Below, one piece after another: positions 34,787 through 47,422 of a stretch of DNA of 64,000 nucleotides. Each line of letters starts with the position of its first letter. Positions within the stretch are counted from its first letter, which is position 1. The stretch comes from Orobanche coerulescens (lineage: Eukaryota > Streptophyta > Magnoliopsida > Lamiales > Orobanchaceae), in contig CM065809.1 in the NCBI GenBank assembly GCA_033398695.1, positions 170,862,501 to 170,926,500 on the forward strand. Direction: 5' to 3'. Position numbers and translations under genes: made by a program. The notes below the pieces were generated by a model. That model saw only the letters and a list, made by a program, of their open reading frames with translations, had not been told where the DNA came from and ran no database searches.

Positions 34787-36836
34787 TGTAACACCCCAAA
34801 ATAGGCGGATATTACAGTGTCGTGGACCCCCAACTGGGACCCACCAGGTGAATAAAAATTAATGAATTAAATAATATAATTGTAGTACCGAACCACATTA
34901 TATCATCAATTACTCCGATGAGGAGTTTTAAGTACAACAAACCCATGAAATATAGAATACATATATATTTTATATAAAGATAAAATATACAACACTGAAT
35001 AAAATGAATATCCAAACGAAAAGTGCAGCGGAAATAAAAAATGAAGAAACATGAATGACTGAAAAGGACTAAGCCCTCTACTAGTATCACTGGGACTCCT
35101 CGCCGTCAAAGTTCTCTTCCTGTGCTTTTGCCTTTCCATGACCTGAAAACAACATCCCCCAACGGGGTCAGTTACACAGAACAACAATCCTCAAGAGTTG
35201 AACAAGCACAATCATTAAATATATATGACATGAAATTAAGCTGAAGAGGGGCATCATAGTACACCCGTAATGGGACGTGCAATTGCACAAGACGAGTGTC
35301 CGGACACACCCGTCCTTGTACCTAATTAGTCTTACGGAGGCACGTTACCGTGTGCACAGTCCATTGTGTCGGTGAACCCTCCACATGACTATCGTGTGCC
35401 CGACTAAAAATTCCACACATAACCACCCGACCACGCAATATGAACCGGGAAGGTCACAAGAAAAAAAGTGACCATGATGAATATCAATGAATAACAAATC
35501 GAAAAGGGTCAAGAATGACTCACCGAGATGAAAAAATAATGAAATGAATGATAACTCACTGAAATAATTGGAACCGTCGTTCCTCGTGAATTGAATGATT
35601 AGTTTGATAATTACTAGTCTCAACATGAATAATATATCATGAATGAATTATGAATATGAATGAACAACGAAAGGAACGAATATCCTTTTAACCGAGTAAG
35701 AATTAACTTACACAATACCTGTGGTGAAATGTCCTCTCACGAACAAACGTCCTTAACGGAATATCGGTCGCTCGAACAACCTTGAATAACACAATTACCA
35801 ACAAATGCTTAATATACGTAACAAGCACGATTATAACCATATCAAAAGTCGATACAACAATAATCAAGCTCATTGGGGCATTATAACGAATACGTTGTAA
35901 ACATTCTTCCCTTTGGTTACAACCAACCCCAATAATATCGATACCAAATCTCTAAGGAATGATTCAACCCAACAAAACTTCATTAATGACATCAATAATC
36001 CAATAGGAAACCACAACTCAAGGTTACGACAACATCAATCGGAAACCCCCAAAATAACCAAAGTCAAACATCAAGGGTTCTAGAATAATTCCCCAAATAT
36101 TCATCAAATCCGAAATATAAACCAATAAATCCATAGGGATACATGTACCCAAGGAAGATAATCCATATCTAACATATTCCAACATACTAGCAAGCTTACA
36201 CGAAGAGATCGGGAGGAAAACATTCAAAATCCAAAATTCTAGATCCAAGGAATGTTTACCTTGATTTGATGTATTGGAGAGGATGAAATGATGATTAATC
36301 CGGATTATAAGCTTGAAGATGTTGATATATGATTGTAGCTCGAAGAACACTTCTCAAAAAGCCCAAAATTGCCCAAAACCGTCGAGAGGATGAGGAGGAA
36401 TGAAAAAAATGATGAAATGAGGCTAAACTATCCAATATATAGTAAACCCAGTTTAGCGCGTGCTAGCTCCTATGCTTAGCGTGCGCTAACGAGTGCACCG
36501 GGTAGTCCAGTACCCACTGTCTGCATCGTTAGTGTGTGCTACATACATTGGCAGCGTGCACTAACGCCTCCTATTAGTGTGTGTTAACCTTGTGTTAGCG
36601 CGCACTACCTGATGGATGATGTCCAGAATACCGGAGTCCAGAACCTATTGTCATCTAGTCTTGCTCGCGTTAGCGTGCGATACACCAATTACTTAGCGTG
36701 CACTACTAACACCATTAGCGTACGCTAATATCCACTCATAGCGTGCACTAAGAATTATTCCATTCCAGTCCAGTACCCACTGGACTCGGCCTGCTCGGAC
36801 CTTAGCGCGCGCTACACTGATTGCTTAGCATGCGCT
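34787..36836 (-). repeat. 3' LTR of X, truncated by Y
   Basis: Matches the 5' LTR from its 54467 end through about 55990. It contains ~528 bp (35790-36317) that the 5' LTR lacks. The match stops at gcttagcatgcgct, where unrelated sequence of Y begins. A motif array of the TTARCGYRCGYTAA type lies at 36455-36836. Confidence 0.85.
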
Positions 36837-39110
36837 CTATATCTGTGTGTTTTGAAAATATATGTGTCCAGTATTTTCTAGAGTTGAGACATGTGCCAGT
36901 ATCACGGGGAATCATCGACTTAACGATCTGTAAGTATTTGGATTTTTAAATTGCATTGAGATTTATTGCCATTCTAAGTTGATATGCTTTGAGATTCCGA
37001 AAGATATTATGCGTCACAGTATGAGGTGACAGAGTTGAGACAGGATTGATGATCTTGAGAAACTATAATTTTGGAAATCAGTATGTTGGTTAGATTTTGG
37101 AACAGAATTGTGCATTTGGGAGAAATGTTGTGGATGGTTGAGAAGAACATGTAGTCATGTTAGTTCAGTTTGAGATATATGAACTTTTTTTGAGCATTGG
37201 AAAATGATACTTTTCAAAATGAATGTTTCACGGATGTTTTACGGAAATTGCTTTTGGGTCGAGGCCCAATTGATTTTGAAATAGTTTTATAACTCATGAC
37301 TTGGGGTCCAAAAGAGTTTTCTACTTTTTAAACTTCTTGTAATACGGAACGAGATACAGGCTGAGACCCTGATGTTTCAAAAAGGCTTTTCTGTTTTCTA
37401 AAGAACACCCGAGATTTGTAAAACACTTTACTATCATTTATGCATTTTATTATTACCTTTCGGGGTTTTGGTTTATTTTTTCAAATGAGACTTCTCGGAT
37501 AGTCTTTCGCTGTGTTTGATTTGTTACTTATTCAATGCTTTGTCATAGCATGGTTGAGGTGATCCAGGATGGGTTAATGGTTGATGTTGCGAGTCATGTG
37601 TGGAAAAGGAGTTTTTGTCAGATTCTATACATTAAGATTTTGGAACTCTATCGTGTGGCTTTCCCGATAGAATGTCAGTGGAATTGGTGACGAACCGAAT
37701 TGGTATACAAGAGTATGGATGTGGTCAATCATTTGCATAGTTTTCATTTTAACACTTCGAAATCGCATGGATTCAAAGGACACTGTTATCGAATACTTGG
37801 CATTAGCGAGCTAGTTTAATTTTTCGAAAATTGATTTCGTGGTCTTACGAAAATTTATGTTTCGAGTTTTGGGATTTTTGAAAGAACTTTCTAAAAGTCT
37901 TCTTGACTAGATTACATGATTTCAAACTGGTTTTGAAAATGTGACTGATATACATATGCATTTAGTGCATAGTGCATATCATGGTGAAGTTATGAGTGTG
38001 ACCCACAAACTGGATAAGGCATCAGTATGGAACGATGAATAGAGATTCGAACTTCAGTATGGTAGTTTGGTTATCCAGGGATGATCAGTTGATTGATCAG
38101 ATAAGAAGAATATGCTGCGTATTGTAGATTCGGGTACAGAATGTGATTTTGGAACTTTGGATTTTGTGAAACCAGGACATATGTACTATGTGATTCCATT
38201 GGTATCGTAGTAGTACGATTTTACCATAGTGATTTTTGAATGACTCATTAGTAAGAATTGAAGGTGGTGACCCCAGGATGATTGTTTTGGATATTGATTG
38301 GTCATTCCCACTCCATGTATGATTTGGTATATTCGCCGATTTGCGATTGGTTGTTCGTATGTCGAGGGGTATATTCACCAGTCGGTTGTGTTTATTGAGA
38401 TCCATTGTATGTGATTGGTGTGTCGTTTTGAGAACTTTATTCGTTCGTATATCGGTTTCTGTGGTCCTATGTTGATCGTGTTGAAGTTTACCGTGTGAAG
38501 GTATTCTCGATTATCAACGATCGTTCGTTGGTGATATCGGAGTTTATCATAATGATGATATTCTCGATTGTGTTTTGACCTCTGGTTGGCCATATTGAAG
38601 TTTATCATGTTGATGATATTCTCTGTTGCGTGTTGACCTTTGGATTGGTCGTATTAGAGTTTATCATGTCGATGATATTCTCGATTAATTCATTGGTTGA
38701 TCATTACTGGTGATCATCTGAGCGTTCGGATTATGTGTCGATGTTTCGGGACTTGTTGCCATTGTTTTGGGCAGTTGTTTCACAGATGTATCGTGCACCA
38801 TTGGTTTTACAGCAGATTGGGACTTGATTGTGTAATCAGGCAGACGGGGTTTAATACGGGCAGATTATTTCATCCGAAGATGATATATTTTTTAGACTCA
38901 TGGAATTGTGATTGTAAGCGCGTTGAGGCTTTACAGTGGAGTCACTTGCTAGTATCTCAGGAGACCGTCGATTTTGCGCAGTTATAAGAATGCTAGTTTG
39001 GTTATTCTGTAATGATGATGATTGATCGTTGTCGTGATGATTTCGGGATATTTTGGTCGAACGGGTTGTTTCTTTTTATGACGGATTGCCAGTTTCGAGG
39101 CCTAAACTTA
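36837..39110 (+). other. Non-coding interior of Y
   Basis: 2.3 kb without recognisable protein similarity on either strand. It is T- and G-rich on the plus strand and contains a ~58-bp tandem repeat (38480-38690). Confidence 0.5.
38480..38690 (+). repeat. ~58-bp tandem repeat in Y
   Basis: Four units with gtttatcatgttgatgatat followed by tctcgatt, near 38485, 38542, 38602 and 38660. The spacing is about 58 bp. Confidence 0.8.
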
Positions 39111-39127
39111 TTTTAAGTGGGGTATAA
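39111..39127 (+). other. Polypurine tract of Y
   Basis: ttttaagtggggtataa immediately before the LTR start tgtaatatcc. This is the usual plus-strand priming site form for plant gypsy elements and sets the direction of Y. Confidence 0.8.
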
Positions 39128-39414
39128 TGTAATATCCGGAATTTCTACTACTGTTGTTTAATGTTATTTTATCCGAGTTATGTTGTACAGCGTGGAATCT
39201 GTGCAGTATGGATAAAATAAATGAAAGACTGAGACAGCTGTATTTATATAATTGTTGTACATGGTCGACAATTGTACATATGAGGATATCGTGTATTAGA
39301 CGTATCGGATGAGAATATATTCGGAAGGAGTATGTGTATTCAGTATGCCATATGTTCGTATCTAGTATGTTGAGACGTTGGACAAGTATAGCTGAAAATG
39401 GCTAAGTACAGCCA

Positions 39415-39865
39415 CATTAGCGCACGCTACGATGTATACTTAGCGTACGCTAAGGCACAAGGATTACGTACGTTAAGGAGTATAGTTAACGTACGTTAAG
39501 ATGCTAAGAGTTATGTATGCTATGTATAAGGCATTACGTACGTAACGAGAGGAATCAGACAGTTCAGACTATGGCCGACAGGTGGGACCCGTGGTCGGCA
39601 GCTTCCGGCGAAGAGCGTGCTTGGTCGAGTCAACTCTAGGTTAACGTACACTATGGGTAGCGCATTACGTACGTTAAATGAGGATTTACTGTAGCAAGTC
39701 AACGTACGTATTACGTACGCTATGAAGGAAATATTACGTACGTAAGCAAGTGAACGAAACAGTTCAGTAAGTTCTGGAATGATGTTACGTACGCTATGTT
39801 GGATGTGTAGCGTACGCTAGAGAGCATTACGTACGTTAATGTTGAGTGCTAACATACGTAATGAA
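39415..39865. repeat. Palindromic motif array in the Y LTR
   Basis: About 14 copies such as ttagcgcacgctac, ttagcgtacgctaagg, attacgtacgttaa, ttaacgtacgttaag and tagcgtacgctag. Several are perfect palindromes. Confidence 0.88.
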
Positions 39866-41604
39866 CAATGCAATTTATAAAATGAAGTTCGTTCTATCAT
39901 TTCTTCACGAGAGAAAAACCTTTCCTCCTCCAACCTTCGTCCCTATGAGTGTGTTAGTGAGAATAAACCTCTTCCAACTTGATTATAAGCTTGGAAACAT
40001 GGGTTTGAGGCTTGGATATGAAGACATTGATGATTCTTGAAGAGTTTGATTGTGTTATTCATGTTCTTGAGGTATGTTAATGAACTCTACACCTTGAATT
40101 CGGATTTTGATGTTATTATTGATGAATAATTCGTATGGAGATGATTATGCTATCGTCGTTATGATTATTGAGGTTATGTGAATTGTATATTGGAAGATAC
40201 AATGATATATGTCTTCGATTATGTCATTTGTTATAATCATGATTATGGAATCATGGTGTTCTTGATGTTCCTGATGTTCTTGGTATATATATCACATCAA
40301 AGAGGGAAATTTTATAAGATATATGATGGTTTTTAAGTATAATCATGGAATTGATGATTTAGACCAATGCTATGTTGATTGTAGTGGTAGAATTCGTATG
40401 TTCTTGACGAAATACGAATCATGATAACAATTTTGAATCCGGATAGATGATAGTTAATCTTATAACAAGATTCTCAAATGTATTGAACTCGTTGGGTAGT
40501 TCGGATTGCCGATTATGCCGATAGTATTGTCATACTATGAAATTTATAATTAAACAAGGAGGAATCATGTTAATTCGTATGAATTCGGAATAGAGTCTGT
40601 TATGTAATCCTTGCTATCGAGATGAATTGATCGTTGATATGATTATCGGATTATGGAAACATATCGTGGTTATGAGTTCATGATTAATTGATTCGGGTTG
40701 TTCGGATTTATGTTTAATCGGGATATTGTGGAACCGTTGGGTTTATTGAACGGTTGTATTGATTGTTAAGTATGATCATCGAGTTGCGGTTTGTATTGTA
40801 GATATGAGTTCGTATTTGTTGAGTTGGATTATTTGGTTTCGTATATGATCGAGGAATTGTTAAGCCGTTGAGTTTGATTGATTGGTTATAACGGGAATTG
40901 ATTATTATCAAATATGTGTTAATTGATTACTTCAATAGGTTGTGGTCATTGATCGTTGGTTATAATCGTCGACTAGAAAGTGTGTTGCGGTCGTATTCGA
41001 GTACGTTCGTGAATCGCTTTGGCCGGGAGCTGAGGAGCTTGTAGACGACGACAAGGAAGTGGTAACGGCTTCATCATCGTCGTGTTGGTATCGAGGCAAG
41101 TTACTACTTGCACAGTTTATAATATTTAATGAATGGTTTCAGTTTCATTTCGTTTATAATGCATATAGCAATGATTATTATTGTGAACCCTGGAGATTTG
41201 GATTTTATGTTGTTTTCCGATCTTGGGAGTTAAATCATAATGTATATGATTTATTTCAGTTATTGGCATTTTGGGTATCGAGGATACATTATGATAAATA
41301 CGAGGATATGAGTATCTGTAGTCCATGGTACGTTTGGATCGCCGAGCATTGCGGATAATCGTCGGTGATGACTTGACATCGAGATTGCTCCCGAAGGACT
41401 CGGGGCAAGTATCTAAAATTGATTCGGTTTAGTGCTAATGATTTTGATCATGCATATTGTTATTCATGTTGTTGAACATGAGGTCGTCCTAGTTGATTGT
41501 CATATTATCATTCATGTCGTGTTGTTCATGTTGATGAACATATTGATTTGCATATGTGTTTGCATACTTGTATTATTTATGTTGCGTTGATCCGATGGGA
41601 TCGT

Positions 41605-41850
41605 GTGATCTATGCTGAGGGCGCTGGATCAGATGTCCACCTCGTTATGGTCCGACAGGATCATCTTGGGATCTATGCTGAGGGCGCTGGATCGTTGGAT
41701 TACCCAGTGTTGTGTTGATGGAATCATGTGGATTCACATCGTTGGTTTTACCATGTGTTGTTTTGTGTATATGTATATTGTTGGTTATCCACCTCGTGTA
41801 GATCTAGTAGGATCATCTTGGGATCTATGCTGAGGGTGCTGGATCATGGG
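41605..41850 (+). repeat. Diverged tandem repeat in the Y LTR
   Basis: The unit tctatgctgagggcgctgga occurs three times (near 41609, 41670 and 41825), with rtccgacaggatcatcttgg or a close variant before two of them. Confidence 0.7.
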
Positions 41851-42759
41851 ATTTCCATTGAGTATACACTGTTGTTATTGTTTTGAGCGTATTGACGTTG
41901 TCATATGAGCATGCATTTGTAGGTCTTATGTTAAGACCGTGTCCGTATGATGTATTGATCTGATCTCGGATTAGACTGACGCGATTATCGTGGTATTGTG
42001 CATCTCGAGGTATGTTCCGTATTTCCCTTGGTATTTATCTTTGATGGACAATCGATTTCGTGTTGAGATTTGATGATGATATCCGATGGATCGAATTGGA
42101 CAGAGTTAGTAGATTTCGTAACAGGGAGTTATGATGATATTTTGAGAACTTCGGGTATTGTGTGAGAATCAGTACGAGATGTGAATTTGGTAGAGTATGA
42201 CAGTAGGATTACTTTGATAGTATTCTTACTTAGTATCTCATTGATATGTAATTATTGATGTGATGTGATTGTTATCATTGTTGGATATTATGGCTGACCC
42301 CGTCGTGGGTTTTCTTTTTAGGTTCTTGGGATATCGAGCTTGTAGCGGTCGTGGAGAGATGAGCTGCCCGGAGGATACTGGCTAGGGCATGTATTTTACG
42401 AATTGAGTTTCTTGATCAGTTGTTGTATTCTGCTGCTAGAGTACTTTTAACTGTTGTCTTTTCCGCTGTGTGAGTATTTTAAATGACCTTTCGTTATCTG
42501 GTAACTCAGGTTACTTTGTGAAATCGTTTTATAAACTATTGAGTTTCGGCTGTTTGGCCTTGTCCTTTCAAATGAGATTTTACGACGGTTTTGATAAACG
42601 AGTTTTATAAAGTCTTCGAATGTTTTTAAAGATAGTACCGTCGTTCGCCTCTTAGGCGTTTTGTACATGTTTGCAAAAATGTCTTTTAGCCTTGTGAGTT
42701 CCATCTCGGGGCCCCCGGAGCTGTAATATTCCCGGTCGGATCTGGGGGTGTTACAAAAA

Positions 42760-44390
42760 CTAAGGGTCAGATAATTTGGGATAACTCTCCTGCATACTAT
42801 CTTCGGTTTCCCAAGTAGCCTCTTCGACTCCGTGTCTAGACCACTGGATCTTAACCAAAGGAATCGTCTTGTTGCTCAACTGTTTGATTGGCCGCTCTAA
42901 GACTCGTACGGACGCTCCTCGCACGTATGATCATCCGCGATCTCGATTTCATCGAACTGAAGTATGTGACTCAGATCGGAAACATAATTCCGCAACTGAG
43001 AGACTTGAAACATATTACGAATTCGGCTCAACGCCGGAGGTAAGGCCAATCGATAAGCCAGCTCGCCTACTCGATCCAAAATCTCAAATGGTATAATGAA
43101 TCTCGGACTCAACTTCCCCTGTTTCCCGAAACGGAAGATACCTCGACTCGGGGATACCTTGACCAAAACGTGGTCACCTTCCTCGAACTCTAATGTCCGA
43201 CGATGATTATCTGCATATGATATTTGTCCACTCTGAGCGATCAACAAACGATTCCTGATCAAAGCTACCTTCTCGCGGGCGGCTATAAGCATATCAGGCT
43301 CGGTGCCGATTGATTCTGATAAGTCATCCCAACACAAAGGAGATCGACAACGACGACCGTACAAGGCCTCGTAGGGTGCCATCTTAATCGAAGCATGCCA
43401 ACTATTATTGTACGTGAACTCGATCAACGGTAGTTGGGCTTCCCAATCGTCCTTCCAATCGAGAACACATGCCCTCAACATGTCCTCCAACGTCTGAATA
43501 GTCCTCTCTGATTGTCCGTCGGACTGAGGGTGAAAAGTTGTGCTGAAATGAAGCTGAGTTCCCATGGCACGATGAACTGATTTCCAAAAATGTGACACGA
43601 ATCGCCCGTAACGATTAGAAACGATACTCCTAGGAGTACCGTGCAATCTCACTATCTCCTTGATGAACAACTGGGCAAGTCTCTTGGGACCCCACGTATC
43701 CTTAATCTCATGGAAATGAGCTGACTTAGTTAAACAATCCACAATTACCCAAATTGTATTCATGCCACGACGACTCGTCGGCAAACTCGTGATGAAGTCC
43801 ATTGAAATATCCTCCCATTTCCACTCTGGAATAGGAAGCGGTTTCAGCACACCCGTCGGTCGCTGATGTTCTATCTTGACTTGCTGACAGGTCAGACATC
43901 TTGAAACAAATTCTGCGACTTTTCGCTTTATATTGCTCCACCAATAATTTTGTTCAAGTCTTTTTACATCTTGCTAGACCCCGGATGAATGGAATAAGGG
44001 GTAGCATGAGCTTATCTCAAAATCGAGTTTTTCAACTCGTTATTCTCCGGAACGCATAACTGGTTCCTAAATCGCAAAAGTCCATCCTCGTGGACCATAA
44101 ATCTAGGGGCTTTCCCCTGAGCCACCTCATCTCGAGTGCGCAACAAAAATGGGTCTGAACCCTGATTCACTCTGATCGCCTCCTCAAGTGGCGATGAAAT
44201 CTCTAACATGCAAAGTTGCCCTTGCACTCGCTGTAATCAGACCTCGATCTCGGGTCTCAGGAATTCCTGTTGAAGTTCCTTCTGAACTGTTAAACGAGCA
44301 AGCATTTGCTCCTGAATGGACTTACGGCTCAAGGCATCGGCGACAATGTTTGCCTTACCCGGGTGGTATTGAATCTCAATATCATAATCC
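42760..44390 (-). pseudogene. Integrase of X with chromodomain-type tail
   Basis: After DALSRKSIQEQ (near 44330) the zinc-binding part is badly damaged (43850-44230). The core is open from 43850 to 42897 (317 residues): WKWEDISMDFITSLP, IVDCLTKSAHF and QSDGQSERTIQTLEDML. The usual SDR(D/N)-type second catalytic Asp region reads IVSNRYGRFVSHFW, so the Asp is replaced by Asn. C-terminally there is KLSPRFIIPFEILDRVGELA, then after a stop KIQWSRHGVEEATWETED and a final stop at 42760-42762. Only four bases later the LTR of Y ends. The sequence is inactive by several criteria. Confidence 0.9.
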
Positions 44391-45924
44391 TTAATCTTCT
44401 ATCCACCGTCTCTGTCGCATATTTAACTCCTTCTGAGTAAATATATATTTTAAACTCTTATGATCGGTGAACAAATGACGCCATAAAGATAATGACGCCA
44501 AATCTTCAACGCGAATACCACGGCCGCTAGCTCTAGGTCGTGGGTCGGATAGTTGACCTCGTAATGTCTCAGTTGCCGCGAAGCATAGGCAATAACCTTC
44601 CCGTATTGCATTAGTACACATTCAAGACCGTGTCTGGATGCGTCACTACAAACCACAAATCCTTCCGTCCCTTGTGGCAAGGAAGGGACAGATGCTGAAA
44701 TTAACCGGCTCTTGAGTCCCTCAAAACTTTGGTGACACACGTCAGACCACGTGTATTTCTTATCCTTCCGCAAAAGGTTCGTCATGGGTTGAGCGATTTT
44801 AGAAAATCCTTCCACAAATCACCGATAATAACCAGCTAATCCGAGAAAGCTTCGGATTTCCTTAACAGTCTTCGGAGTTGCCAATATCGGATAGCCTCCG
44901 TCTTCTGAGGGTCGACGTGCACTCCGTCTGATGAAATCACATGTCCGAGAAACGGCACTTCGGACATCCAGAACTCACATTTGGAAAACTTTCTATAAAG
45001 TTGCTCTCGTCTCAACACTTCGAGAACCTGAAGAAGATAAAATTCATGCTCCTCTCGGTCACGAGAATAAATCAAAATGTCATCAATGAAGACAACCACG
45101 AACTGATCCAAATAGTTGATGAAAACTCGATTCATTAATTCCATGAATACCGCAGGTGCATTAGTTAACCCAAACGGCATTACCACAAACTCATAATGAC
45201 CATAGCGTGTTCGAGATACCGTCCTAGCGATATCCGACTCTCGAATTCACAACTGATGATACCCAGATCTTAAATCGATCTTGGAAAATAAGGAAGCTCC
45301 CTGAAGTTGATCCAAAATATCATCGATGCGGGGTAGGGGATATTTATTCTTGATCGTCACTATGTTCAATGCCCGGTAATCAATGCACAAGCGAAGAGAA
45401 CCGTCCTTCTTCTTGACAAATAACACAGGTGCTCCCCATGGGGACGCACTCGGTCGGATATAACCTTTCTCGGACAATTCCTCCAGTTGATTCTTCAACT
45501 CCTACATTTCGATCGGGGCCATCCGATACGGTGCCTTCGATATTTGAGATGTACCAGGCTCCAACTCAATCGTGAATTCCACATCTATCTGTGGAGGCAA
45601 ACCAGGTAACTCGTCTCGAAAAACATCAGCGTATTCTCTCACTACCGGAATATCCGCCAACATTACTGATGATTTCTCGGTCTTGGTCATATAGCACCAA
45701 TAACCGACGCAACCCTGATTGAGTAATTTCACTGCTTTTATCACATTAATGACTCTTCCGGAACAGCTGGGATTACCTCCCTGAAATACACATTCGACCC
45801 CATCGTCTGAAATCATAGTGACCATATGCTTACGGACACTCAGGGTGGCATCGTGACGATCCATCCAATCAATACCCAAGATGACGTCGTCTCTAGGTAA
45901 TTCTACCACAATCAGGTTCGCCAA
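44391..45924 (-). pseudogene. Protease end, reverse transcriptase and RNase H of X
   Basis: Order on the minus strand: protease end (DVILGIDWMDRHDA), then a linker with DELPGLPP and IELEPGTSQISKAPYRMAP. The RT follows with [28 protein letters not shown] and KYPLPRIDD, then [25 protein letters not shown] and the catalytic FIDDILIYS. RNase H has [17 protein letters not shown], then [16 protein letters not shown] and [12 protein letters not shown]. In-frame stops stand at 45502 and 45247, and shifts near 44840 and 44480. The catalytic Asp pair of RT is kept, but the enzyme cannot be made as one chain. Confidence 0.92.
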
Positions 45925-46149
45925 CACTACACTAAAAACAGGATTTTATGACATTGAAACTTGCTGGATTTGTGACTGTCAATGACAGTCACAACTTTAT
46001 GACTGCCAATAACAGTCACAAAGACCAAACAGTGATAAATCCTAATATTTGTGACTGTTAATGACTGTCACAAGTGTTGTGACTGTCTTGAGCAGTCACA
46101 AATTCACATATTTGTGACTGTCTTGAGCATTCATAAACTTTTCAGTTTT

Positions 46150-47422
46150 ATGTATAAATCATTTTGGCAAACCCTTAGCACATGCGACGACCACATCTAT
46201 CTTCTCTTTCTCTCTACCCGATGCTCATGCCCTCCATCTTCTTTCTTATCTCTACATCTCTGTCTTCTCTCCCGATCTCACCCTCGGCCCCGATCTCACT
46301 ATCACAACACCTCTTCTCATAACTTAAAACATACGCACATATATACCAGTACAGCGTAGCGACAACCCGAACGAAGCACGGGCCGGAAGGAGGAAGGCGA
46401 TTCTGGTTGCGGTCAACAGTGGTGACGCTGCCATTTGTCGGAGATTTCAGCACAGATGAGGGATGGTGGTGGGTGGCTGTGAACCAGCGATTCTTGTTTC
46501 GTCTCTCTGGTGAGGACGAACAGAAGTTTGTGATTCATGGCGGCAGCGATGGACACTTCGATTCGGCGGGTATGGTTAGAGCTAGACGGAGGAGGCGGCG
46601 ACAGGCTGTTATCCAAATAGGCGGTCTCGATTCTAGTGAGTGAATATTGTGTTCTTTGAAAAATTTTAGCAATCTCGTTTTGAGGTTACAAAAAACTCGT
46701 CGGAACAAAAATGAAAATTCCCGTGTTTCCAATTGCAACCTAATTGTTTCTTTGCTTGGTATTGTGCTGATTATGTTTGTCTCTGGGGTTTTGTTGGAAA
46801 TTCGTAATTGGGTATTTGGGCTGGTCTTAAATGAAACTATACATGCACCAAAAGCTATTGCTTTGCAATGTTGAAAAGGAAGGGGAAGATTCAGAAAACT
46901 AATTCTGTTGGATGACTAAAAAGATAATTAAAAAATATTACATCATCTTTTTTTGGTGGTGTTCTAAGCTACGGTATGTAGAGGTCATTGTTTTTTCCAT
47001 TATTTTCTTTCTGTAGTATTTGCAGTGGTAGCATGATCATTCGCGTGGTCTGCTAAAATTTAGGTGAGATTTTACATATTCTGTATTCTGAAAATGTTGG
47101 AGAATTGCATATTTTATTGAATTGATTCAATTTTTATATTTGAAAAATGTTTGGTCAAGCTGACTAAGGTGATGTGAAAAGGAACATTTATGTTTCTCAG
47201 TTCGTTTTTAGTCACTTACTGAGCTATTATCTTTGTTGAAATGGTTGCGGTTATTTTGGCCTTGAGTGTGGCTTTTCATGTTTCGTTTTGCTGAAGATCC
47301 TTGTTTATGGCTTCGGCTTGCTGTTATATAGTGTCTTTGTGGATTTCGGGTTCTCTCTTTAAGTGGGTTTTTACATCATACACACAAACGAGTCAGTCAT
47401 TTGACTTTTGATAACATAAACA
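46150..47422 (+). other. Unassigned CACTA 3 interior, possible captured 5' UTR and intron
   Basis: No protein was recognised. A pyrimidine-rich stretch (46195-46300) is followed by a GC-richer stretch. A good donor-like site (ta|gtgagtg, near 46637) is followed by T-rich, intron-like DNA up to the hydrolase ATG at 47423. I infer that this may be the promoter and 5' UTR of the captured hydrolase. The short plus-strand frames here (46407-46643, 46647-46874) have no recognised relatives. Confidence 0.4.

Larger units (their letters stand above)
36837..42755 (+). mobile_element. Y: 5'-truncated gypsy-type element with 3.6-kb LTR
   Basis: A polypurine tract (ttttaagtggggtataa, 39111-39127) directly precedes an LTR starting tgtaatatccgg at 39128 and ending gggggtgttaca at 42755. 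This shows a plus-strand element, opposite to X. The part before (36837-39110) has no recognisable gag or pol. No 5' LTR and no target duplication were found: the left junction is inside X's LTR, and the right junction is four bases from X's pol stop. I infer insertion of Y near the end of X's 3' LTR followed by deletion of both flanks. Confidence 0.7.
39128..42755 (+). repeat. 3' LTR of Y
   Basis: 3628 bp, tg...ca bounded. It contains a palindromic motif array (39415-39865) and a diverged tandem repeat of gatctatgctgagggcgctg units (about 41605-41850). A ccccgtcgtgggtttt block near 42298 is the complement of the ccccaacggggtcagtt block of the X LTR, so the X and Y families are distantly related and lie here in opposite directions. 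Confidence 0.78.
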
